Positions 43,200 to 49,965 of a stretch of DNA of 64,000 nt are shown one piece after another. Position 1 is the stretch's first letter; the number at the start of each line of letters is the position of its first letter. The notes below the pieces were generated by a model. The model ran no database searches. It was not told the DNA's origin and worked only from the letters and a program-made list of their open reading frames with translations. This DNA comes from Aquimarina mycalae (GTDB taxonomy: Bacteria > Bacteroidota > Bacteroidia > Flavobacteriales > Flavobacteriaceae), in NCBI RefSeq assembly GCF_029906345.1, contig NZ_JARYGY010000006.1:186001-250000 (forward strand), written 5' to 3'. The translations under genes were made by a program, and so were the position numbers.

Positions 43200-44960
43200 T
43201 TAATTTTCGGTTTTGATTTTTATTCCGTTCTCGTCTATTTTTATATCTACTTCTTCACTTTTTATTTGTACTCCATCTTCATCAATTTTAAGATTAGCAT
43301 CTTCATCATCAGCATTTATATTAATCTTTAAACCTTCTTTGTCTTTGTCATCATCGTTTTCCCATTCGTTATGTTGCCATTCTTCTTTTGGACAATCGAC
43401 ACAAGTAAGTTTGCCATCTATTAATTTTAGATATTTTCCTTCTTTTCCATCAATGGTAAGGTAATCATCATATTTCCATGAGTTGTTATATCCTGATGTA
43501 TTATCATCGGCTAAAACGGTCATACCTTCTGGTATAGAAATTATGATTTCGATTTCCTGATCATTGTATTTGTTTACATAATCAGTGATTGCATATCCAT
43601 CTAATAATAAAGAGTTGCCTTTTACATCATAATTATATTGTATTGCTGCGGCTCTTTCTTTAGCATTATCATAACTGCTACCTTCTGCATTTTTTCTAAT
43701 TGTAATTTTAGGAATTGAATCTTCTCTATTCTCTTTAATGAATATTTCAATATCCTGAATTACGATTACCTTATTATCATTTTGATCTCTTTTTATTTTA
43801 AAATCATTCCTATGATATAAGTTGCGTATATATCTATTGTTTCCTACCATTTTTATGCTAAGCGTATCACTAGAATCAATGTATAGACTTCTTGCATCCT
43901 CTATAACTTCTGCATCGTAAGCTTCTTGCGTAGCTTGACGAATTCCTACTATAGCAAGTCCTACAACCGATAGAATCCATACTGCTAGTAAGGCTAGTTT
44001 AGCTGGAGTACCTATTGATTTTAGGTTATTGATTACAATCTTTAATCCTAAAATGAATAAGAAGAAGAATGGAATACCCACAGCAAATAATGTAAGTAGT
44101 GAAACTAACCATAATGGTATATTAGGATGATTAACTACATCAATATATTCTGTAAAAGGTGTCTCGATAAATCCGAAAGTACCTACTGTAAATAAGCTAA
44201 TAAACAGACTGATTAATGTGATTCCTGATACAATAATTAATAGTACTCCAATGAACTTTACGAAAACTTTCAGTACGACTAATAATACGTCACCTAATGC
44301 ATCGAAAAAACTTGTAGAACCGCTTTTTACTTTATTACTGTATTTCTGGTAATCTACATCTTTTACTTTATCCGCAACATCGTTAAACCCTTCTTTGATT
44401 TTTTTTTCGATGTTACTAATATTGACAGCCTCTCCTTTCATAGCAAGAAAATCAGCTGTACTCCTTGCTTCTGGTACAAAAATCCAAAATGCAATATAGA
44501 TGAGAACAAAAGCACCGCTAGAGAATACAGTAAGAAGAACCCATGCAATTCTTAACCAGATAGGATCTACTCCTAGATAATGACCTAATCCCGAACTTAC
44601 ACCAGCTATGTATCCTTTAGATAAATCTCTGAATAATTGTTTTGATTTTTGAGCTCTTTGATAAGATGGTTTTGGTTCATCCTCAAAAATTTCTTCGTCT
44701 AATCGGTAATCTTCTGGTTGTCCCATTACTTCGATTACTTCGTCTACTTCTTTGATTCCGATTACTTGTCTTTCGTTTTTTATTTTTTCACTGAAAAGCT
44801 CCGCGATTCGTGCTTCGATATCAGCAATAATTTCATCTCTACCTTGAGAGTCGGTAAATGAACGTTTTATCGCCTGAATATAGCGCTGCAGCTTTAAGTA
44901 AGCGTCTTCATCTATGTGAAAAAATATGCCTGCTAAATTTATATTGACTGTCTTGTTCAT
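43200..44960 (-). CDS. PspC domain membrane protein
   Basis: The 586-residue protein starts with a cytoplasmic HAAS-like helical region (about 1-85; MNKTVNINLAGIFFHIDEDA), followed by a PspC domain (about 100-170; LFRDLSKGYIAGVSSGLGHY, DPIWLRIAWVLLTVFSSGAF). Then come about four more membrane segments (about 220-350) and a long periplasmic beta-rich region (about 360-586) resembling head-GIN sequences. The C-terminus alternates acidic strands DEDGVQIKS and DENGIKIKT. PspC domains sense membrane stress in the phage-shock response, though no PspA or PspB is nearby. Its start codon overlaps the PadR stop by four bases (ATGA), so regulation by PadR is likely. Confidence 0.92.
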   Translation of the reverse strand: MNKTVNINLAGIFFHIDEDAYLKLQRYIQAIKRSFTDSQGRDEIIADIEARIAELFSEKIKNERQVIGIKEVDEVIEVMGQPEDYRLDEEIFEDEPKPSYQRAQKSKQLFRDLSKGYIAGVSSGLGHYLGVDPIWLRIAWVLLTVFSSGAFVLIYIAFWIFVPEARSTADFLAMKGEAVNISNIEKKIKEGFNDVADKVKDVDYQKYSNKVKSGSTSFFDALGDVLLVVLKVFVKFIGVLLIIVSGITLISLFISLFTVGTFGFIETPFTEYIDVVNHPNIPLWLVSLLTLFAVGIPFFFLFILGLKIVINNLKSIGTPAKLALLAVWILSVVGLAIVGIRQATQEAYDAEVIEDARSLYIDSSDTLSIKMVGNNRYIRNLYHRNDFKIKRDQNDNKVIVIQDIEIFIKENREDSIPKITIRKNAEGSSYDNAKERAAAIQYNYDVKGNSLLLDGYAITDYVNKYNDQEIEIIISIPEGMTVLADDNTSGYNNSWKYDDYLTIDGKEGKYLKLIDGKLTCVDCPKEEWQHNEWENDDDKDKEGLKININADDEDANLKIDEDGVQIKSEEVDIKIDENGIKIKTEN

Positions 44961-45298
44961 TTTTGTTTCTTTTTTTGTTTAGTAACTATGGTTACTGCAT
45001 TTTGTAATTCGTCCCAAGTGGTATTTAATTCTTTCAGAAATAATTTTCCTGTTTCTGTAAGTCCGTAATATTTACGTGGTGGTCCCGAAGTCGACTCTTC
45101 CCAGCGATAACTAAGTAGTCCTGCGTTCTTAAGTCTGGTTAGTAAGGGATATATTGTGCCTTCTACAACTAACATCTTTGCATCTTTAAGGGTTTCTAAA
45201 ATCTCTGCTACATAAGCGTCGTCATCCCTAAGAATTGAAAGTATGCAATATTCCAGAACACCTTTGCGCATTTGCGCTTTTGTGTTTTCGATCTTCAT
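44957..45298 (-). CDS. PadR family transcriptional regulator
   Basis: The 113-residue protein is a PadR-type winged helix: QMRKGVLEYCILSILRDDDA, YVAEILETLKDAKMLVVEGT, IYPLLTRLKNAGLLSYRWEE, SGPPRKYYGLTETGKLFLKE. It consists of the DNA-binding domain plus a short C-terminal dimerisation helix, the small-size subfamily 2. PadR proteins usually repress the operon they head and respond to small molecules or envelope signals. The stop overlaps the PspC start by four bases, so the regulator and the membrane-stress protein are translated together; autoregulation is the natural inference. Confidence 0.93.
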   Translation of the reverse strand: MKIENTKAQMRKGVLEYCILSILRDDDAYVAEILETLKDAKMLVVEGTIYPLLTRLKNAGLLSYRWEESTSGPPRKYYGLTETGKLFLKELNTTWDELQNAVTIVTKQKKKQK

Positions 45299-45352
45299 AA
45301 AACTGAATTTTTAAAAAGTTAAACTGTTCATTTTTTGATTAATGATTGATGG

Positions 45353-45886
45353 TTATTTAAATATATATTGATCAGTAAATACTACTCCAGCAATAAACAC
45401 TGTAGATAAAAGGTAATTGATTAAGTTAAATTTTAAATTGTATTTCTGTTCTTTAGATGTTTTGATTAAAAGAATTAATAATGTAAAACCTACGAGTAAA
45501 GGTAATATCCAATATCCAAGCCCAAGCCATGCGCTAATTCGAGCTTCATCATTTGGGTTAAAAATAGATATAATCATAGCTAATACTCTAGAGTAAAATG
45601 CAAAGAATAAAAACGGATACCAATATTTATTTTTAGTTTTTTTGATGAAATAATAAATAACAAAAGCTTGCAGTATGGTAAATAATGGTCCTGCTGCACT
45701 TACCAATTGTTGATGCCAAGCTGATTGGTATTCTCCTTCCAACAAGAATGCAGAATTAAGCGTCATTCCCATTTCGTATCCTAAAAGTTTCCCAGTGATG
45801 AAGTGAGCCAACTCGTGAAAAAAGAAGGAGGATACCACAGCTATGGCAGTAATTAGAATATATTTTATGTTGATTGATGAATTCAT
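45353..45886 (-). CDS. M50-like membrane metalloprotease family protein
   Basis: The 177-residue protein has five hydrophobic segments. The first contains HELAH (FFFHELAHFITGKLLGYEMG, about 24-43), the zinc-binding HExxH motif within a membrane helix, as in site-2 proteases. The second-helix segment SAAGPLFTILQAFVIYYF (about 63-80) fits the AGP motif that often follows. The third zinc ligand, normally Asp in NxxPxxxLDG, is not evident; the sequence there is SIFNPNDEARISAWLGLGYW, which has NPNDE. It may therefore be a reduced or inactive member. It lies 7 bases downstream of the DUF4870 gene, suggesting a two-gene unit. Confidence 0.72.
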   Translation of the reverse strand: MNSSINIKYILITAIAVVSSFFFHELAHFITGKLLGYEMGMTLNSAFLLEGEYQSAWHQQLVSAAGPLFTILQAFVIYYFIKKTKNKYWYPFLFFAFYSRVLAMIISIFNPNDEARISAWLGLGYWILPLLVGFTLLILLIKTSKEQKYNLKFNLINYLLSTVFIAGVVFTDQYIFK

Positions 45887-45892
45887 TCTAAT

Positions 45893-46345
45893 TTACTTTA
45901 TAAATCTAATTGTTAAAGGGTATCTATATAATTCTTCTTTATTTGCTTTAAGTGCTGCAGAGATGATAAAAATGATTTCTAAAAAGAAACCTATCAATGC
46001 AATGACTCCTACAAATGATGCTCCTATTAATGTTCTAAATCCTCCACCATCAGAAAAGTTGATATTAAAACCATCATGGTGGAAAACATCATATAAAGAT
46101 GCATCTCCAAGGATATTGAACATAAAAAAAGGAAAGGATATCATTCCGAGAATTACCGTGTATAATAATACACTTAATTGAAAATTGATAGCTTCCTTTC
46201 CATGAGTATCAATAAACTCTGACTTGTCTTTATTGGTAGTCCATAATAATATAGGAACTATAAAATTCCCGAATGGAATGAAGTATTTAGTAAATACCCC
46301 TAAGTGCATAAATGTTGCGATATTTTTGTGGTTGTTATTGGACAT
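45893..46345 (-). CDS. DUF4870 membrane protein
   Basis: The 150-residue protein has the DUF4870 pattern: a short cytoplasmic start with NIATFMHLGVFTKYFIPFGN, IVPILLWTTNKDKSEFIDTH, GKEAINFQLSVLLYTVILGM, then two further membrane segments (VGVIALIGFFLEIIFIISAA) and a polar end YRYPLTIRFIK. The HGKEAINFQ motif in the loop before the second hydrophobic hairpin is the family signature. The function is unknown; members are small inner-membrane proteins. It starts about 100 bases from the divergent thioesterase-like gene. Confidence 0.88.
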   Translation of the reverse strand: MSNNNHKNIATFMHLGVFTKYFIPFGNFIVPILLWTTNKDKSEFIDTHGKEAINFQLSVLLYTVILGMISFPFFMFNILGDASLYDVFHHDGFNINFSDGGGFRTLIGASFVGVIALIGFFLEIIFIISAALKANKEELYRYPLTIRFIK

Positions 46346-46499
46346 TTTAAAAAGTATATAATAGTTTCTTATGCAAATATATATCTAAAAGAAGGTATTA
46401 TGCAAAACATAGTACCATATTTTAACATAAATTTATGATTTTAGAATGTTTTGTATGTCCATTCTTTTTCAATATTTTAGGGAAAACAAATATGATATT

Positions 46500-46955
46500 A
46501 TGAAAGTTACTCCTAGAAAGTTTAATATGTTCTCTGTGTTTAAGTTACCGTCTGCCTGGTTATGTGGAGTGCGCGTAAAAAGTATTGATGAGGATCGCTG
46601 TGTGACTACTGTTAAACATAGATGGATAAATCAAAATCCCTTTAACTCTATGTTTTGGGCAGTACAAGGAATGGCGGCAGAATTAAGTACAGGCGCTATG
46701 GTAATCACTCAAATTCGAAAGAGTGGTAAAAAAATATCTATGTTGGTGGCCAATAATAATGCAACATTTACTAAGAAAGCAACAGGTAGAATCACATTTG
46801 TATGTAATGATGGATCATTGATTAAAGAAGCTATTCAAAAAGCTGTTGAAACAGGAGAAGGACAAACAGTCTGGATGAAATCTGTAGGTACCAATAAAGA
46901 AGGTATTGAAGTTTCAACTTTTAATTTTGAGTGGACGATTAAATTGAAAAGCTAA
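46500..46955 (+). CDS. DUF4442 (hotdog-fold thioesterase-like) protein
   Basis: From the ATG at 46500 the product is 151 residues; an in-frame ATG at 46446 would add 18 residues unlike the family. The sequence is a hotdog-fold DUF4442 protein: LPSAWLCGVRVKSIDEDRCV, VKHRWINQNPFNSMFWAVQG (the long central helix), MAAELSTGAM, and C-terminal strands ITFVCNDGSLIKEAIQKAVE and EVSTFNFEWTIKL. The N-P-F-x-S-M-F-W motif at the start of the helix is typical of this branch. Relatives hydrolyse or bind acyl-CoA thioesters, and no activity is known for this branch. It is monocistronic. Confidence 0.85.
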   Translation: MKVTPRKFNMFSVFKLPSAWLCGVRVKSIDEDRCVTTVKHRWINQNPFNSMFWAVQGMAAELSTGAMVITQIRKSGKKISMLVANNNATFTKKATGRITFVCNDGSLIKEAIQKAVETGEGQTVWMKSVGTNKEGIEVSTFNFEWTIKLKS

Positions 46956-47080
46956 TAATATGTTGGCCTAATAGTGACGTGAAATTTTATAGAATTAAAA
47001 AATAAATGTGTAACACTTTATGGTAACTTATTACATATATATTGAAGATATTCATTAATCACTAAAAATAATAACAAAGA

Positions 47081-47881
47081 ATGACAGCACACGAAATCGA
47101 CTACACCATTTATGGTGAAGAAATGCAATATGTAGAAATAGAGTTGGATCCTCAAGAAGGGGTAATTGCCGAAGCAGGTAGTTTTATGATGATGGATGAT
47201 GGTATAAAAATGGAGGCAATTTTTGGAGATGGTTCCCAGGAAAATCAGGGGTTTGTAGATAAAATCTTTGGTGCTGGTAAAAGATTATTGACTGGAGAAA
47301 GTCTGTTTATGACTGCCTTTTATAATGAGGTTATTGGCAAAAAGAGAGTGAGCTTTGCTTCTCCGTATCCAGGAAAAATTATTCCTATTGATCTTACAAA
47401 ATACGGAGGAAAGTTTGTGTGTCAAAAAGATGCATTTCTTTGCGCAGCAAAAGGAGTTTCTGTTGGGATAGAGTTTTCTAAAAAACTTGGAAGAGGTTTG
47501 TTTGGTGGAGAAGGTTTTATAATGCAAAAGTTAGAAGGAGACGGTATGGCTTTTGTGCATGCTGGTGGTACCACCGCAAGAAAAGAATTGCAAATTGGAG
47601 AGACTTTAAAAGTGGATACTGGGTGTATCATTGGGTTTTCTAAAGGTATTAACTACAATATAGAAATGGTAAAAGGCATAAAGAATATGGTTTTTGGAGG
47701 AGAAGGATTGTTTTTTGCAAACCTTACTGGACCAGGAGTGGTTTATATACAGTCTTTACCTTTTAGTAGGTTAGCAAATAGAATATTCGCGTCTGCTCCT
47801 AAGGCTGGAGGAAAGAGTAGAGGAGAAGGCAGTATCTTAGGTGGTTTAGGAGATCTTTTGGATGGCGATAATAGTTTTTAA
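47081..47881 (+). CDS. TIGR00266/AIM24 family protein
   Basis: The 266-residue protein belongs to the AIM24-like TIGR00266 family, a double-layer beta-structure found in all domains of life with unknown molecular function. The core shows [20 protein letters not shown]-like opening strands, [100 protein letters not shown] and [20 protein letters not shown]. All the family Gly-rich turns are present, so it is full length. There is no signal peptide. It stands alone with 125 bases in front and 132 behind. Confidence 0.93.
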   Translation: MTAHEIDYTIYGEEMQYVEIELDPQEGVIAEAGSFMMMDDGIKMEAIFGDGSQENQGFVDKIFGAGKRLLTGESLFMTAFYNEVIGKKRVSFASPYPGKIIPIDLTKYGGKFVCQKDAFLCAAKGVSVGIEFSKKLGRGLFGGEGFIMQKLEGDGMAFVHAGGTTARKELQIGETLKVDTGCIIGFSKGINYNIEMVKGIKNMVFGGEGLFFANLTGPGVVYIQSLPFSRLANRIFASAPKAGGKSRGEGSILGGLGDLLDGDNSF

Positions 47882-48013
47882 CAAAGTTAAATAAGGGTTA
47901 AAGAACGGTTTTTTAGTTTAATTTGACTATATTAGTAATATCAACTTTAAAAACTGTAAGTATAATCCTACAACTACTTGTTTTAAACCTAACATTTAAA
48001 CCCCTATTAATTT

Positions 48014-48211
48014 ATGGCGAGAGCAATGTTTGATTACACTAAAACTGTACTAAAAAAGGTTAGTTTTGATGTGAATCTATTTACAAAGGAAGTAATTAAA
48101 GCACTAAACAGATTACTCCCCCACGAGATTGAAGAATTAAAACTTTGGATTCAATCTTTAACTTTAAACAGACCAGAGTTAGAACCTTGTTTAATTTATC
48201 TAAAATCATAA
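48014..48211 (+). CDS. Small conserved Flavobacteriaceae protein
   Basis: The 65-residue product (MARAMFDYTKTVLKKVSFDV at its start) is predicted to be two or three helices, with a conserved-looking centre VIKALNRLLPHEIEELKLWI. I recall very similar small proteins of about 65 residues across Flavobacteriaceae, none with an assigned function. There is no signal peptide. Reasons to believe it is real: a good ATG, codon use like its neighbours and a strong terminator starting 8 bases after the stop. It converges with oxyR, and the terminator hairpin overlaps the end of oxyR. Confidence 0.8.
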   Translation: MARAMFDYTKTVLKKVSFDVNLFTKEVIKALNRLLPHEIEELKLWIQSLTLNRPELEPCLIYLKS

Positions 48212-48218
48212 AAAATTG

Positions 48219-48250
48219 AAAAGCGACTTTTTAGTCGCTTTTTATTTTTG
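48219..48250 (+). terminator. Terminator overlapping the oxyR 3' end
   Basis: AAAAGCGACT and AGTCGCTTTT form a perfect 10-bp stem around TTTT, followed by TATTTTT. It serves the 65-residue-protein gene. The hairpin includes the oxyR stop codon (48231-48233) and its last codons, so the two convergent genes share it. Confidence 0.85.
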
Positions 48251-49181
48251 ATAACGGGCTTATTATTTGAACATTCTGAAATGTAATGGCCCCTTTTACA
48301 ACTCCTGCAATAGTGGTATGTAGTGCTTCGATAATTTGCATTTTTAATTCACTTTTGTGAAATATAAGACTCACTTCTCTGGCTGGAGATGGTTCATTAA
48401 AATAATGTAGGTTTCTTTTTTCTTTATCGTTAATGTCTAGTGTGTGTAAATATGGCAATAAAGTCATCCCTAATCCTTCATTTGATAGTTTTACCAAAGT
48501 TTCAAAACTTCCACTTTCCAATTGAAAATGGTCATCATCATAACTTTTTTGTGTTTTGCATAAGTTTACAATTCCATCTCTAAAGCAATGCCCATCTTCT
48601 AATAATAACATATCCTCTATATCCAAATCAGTAATGTCAATTTTACCTTTTTGGTTCAGCCTATGACTCGGTGGAATATACCCTACAAAAGGCTCGTAAT
48701 ACAATACACGTTCTTTTATATTTTCATTTTGAAGAGGAGTAGCAGCAATTGCAGCATCAAGATGTCCATCTTGCAAACGCTCCATTATAGCTTCTGTGGT
48801 AAGTTCCTCAATTTTTAGTTTAACTTTTGGGTACTTTTTTATGAAATTATGCAAGAACATGGGTAATAAGGTAGGCATTACTGTTGGGATGACTCCTAAC
48901 TTAAATTCGCCTCCTATAAATCCTTTTTGTTGGTCTACAATATCCTGAATACGTTCACTCTCATTTACAATATTTCTAGCTTGTTGCACTAGTTTTTTAC
49001 CTACTTCTGTAAGTTCAATAGGTTTTTTACTTCTATCAAAAATCTGTATATCTAACTCTTCTTCTAATTTTTGAATTTGCATACTCAGTGTAGGCTGAGT
49101 TACAAAAGTCTTCTCTGCTGCTTTTGTAAAGTTTTGATGCTCGGCAACTGCTAGTACATATCGTAATTGTGTAATGGTCAT
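48231..49181 (-). CDS. oxyR: Hydrogen peroxide sensor OxyR (LysR family)
   Basis: The 316-residue LysR regulator has an N-terminal winged helix-turn-helix (1-60; MTITQLRYVLAVAEHQNFTK, AAEKTFVTQPTLSMQIQKLE) and a two-lobed sensor. The peroxide-sensing cysteines are Cys199 and Cys208 (DGHCFRDGIVNLCKTQ), with the same numbering and C-x8-C spacing as E. coli OxyR, so disulfide-based sensing is very likely. Targets in other bacteria are katG, ahpC, dps and trxB; of these only trxB lies in this window, about 9 kb away. The stop codon lies within a terminator hairpin. On the minus strand near 49204, TATTTTTG fits a -7 promoter element. Confidence 0.96.
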   Translation of the reverse strand: MTITQLRYVLAVAEHQNFTKAAEKTFVTQPTLSMQIQKLEEELDIQIFDRSKKPIELTEVGKKLVQQARNIVNESERIQDIVDQQKGFIGGEFKLGVIPTVMPTLLPMFLHNFIKKYPKVKLKIEELTTEAIMERLQDGHLDAAIAATPLQNENIKERVLYYEPFVGYIPPSHRLNQKGKIDITDLDIEDMLLLEDGHCFRDGIVNLCKTQKSYDDDHFQLESGSFETLVKLSNEGLGMTLLPYLHTLDINDKEKRNLHYFNEPSPAREVSLIFHKSELKMQIIEALHTTIAGVVKGAITFQNVQIISPLSKIKSD

Positions 49182-49336
49182 GGCGTTAATTTTGGATCAC
49201 AAAAATAGAAAAGCTATTGATAAAACTTATTAAGTATATGCTAAAAATTTATTTTTTCTATTGAGTTTTTTTAAGAAAAGTGTTTACCTCTCTCTTTTTA
49301 ATTACACTAAACAGTAAAACTTATAATAATTTAAAA

Positions 49337-49645
49337 ATGTCACAAATGAAAAAAGTAAGTAGATCTATCGTAGTATTGGGGTTACTAATGAGCTCTGTAT
49401 TAATTTCTTGTTCAGAAGAAGATATTATTGATGAGTTAACAGGAGATTGTCTTTCGTTTAGAGAAGTAGAAACATATAGTGAGGCTCTGGAAAATTTTAA
49501 TAATAATCCTACTGTTGAGAATTGTGAAGCGTATAAAGCAGCTGCCATCTCATATTTAAATGCATTGGACGATTGTCCTTTTATTGACGATGCTGATTTA
49601 GAAGAAGCTTTAAGAAGTGCTAGTGAGAGTAACTGTGAGGATTGA
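49337..49645 (+). CDS. Small lipoprotein, acidic, of unknown function
   Basis: From the ATG at 49337 the product is 102 residues; a second ATG three codons later gives the classic MKKVSRSIVVLGLLMSSVLI and is equally likely. The signal ends at SVLISCSEED, with acidic residues after the lipid Cys as in surface-exported flavobacterial lipoproteins. The mature part is a short acidic helical protein with cysteines in TGDCLSF, VENCEAYK, LDDCPFID and ESNCED. These suggest two disulfides around a helical hairpin. I do not recognise the family. It is monocistronic, with a strong terminator 29 bases after the stop. Confidence 0.72.
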   Translation: MSQMKKVSRSIVVLGLLMSSVLISCSEEDIIDELTGDCLSFREVETYSEALENFNNNPTVENCEAYKAAAISYLNALDDCPFIDDADLEEALRSASESNCED

Positions 49646-49673
49646 TATTTATTAGCATTATACATATGCCGAG

Positions 49674-49707
49674 AAAGATTTTACTTATAAAGTAAAATCT
49701 TTTTTTT
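49674..49707 (+). terminator. Strong Rho-independent terminator
   Basis: AAAGATTTTACTT and AAGTAAAATCTTT form a perfect 13-bp stem around ATA, followed by a run of eight T. It ends the small lipoprotein gene. The rest of the 320-base gap up to the T9SS protease start is A+T-rich and shows no other gene that I can support. Confidence 0.9.
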
Positions 49708-49965
49708 GTTAAAGGTGTATTCAATATTATCATACCGTTTTTAAGAAGGAATGAAAAGAAATTTTTAATGATTTTTTAAAACCATAATACCTTGTGATGT
49801 TGTTTAAAATATATTAAAATGCTTTTATTTAACATTAGAATTAGGAATATTGTGTTAAATAATGTATTTGCATGTATAATATTTATTTTTTTAACATTTA
49901 ATTAGGGTTTTTAACTATTTGTAATTAGTTTCGCGCTTATTACACAAATTAATAACTCTATACAC

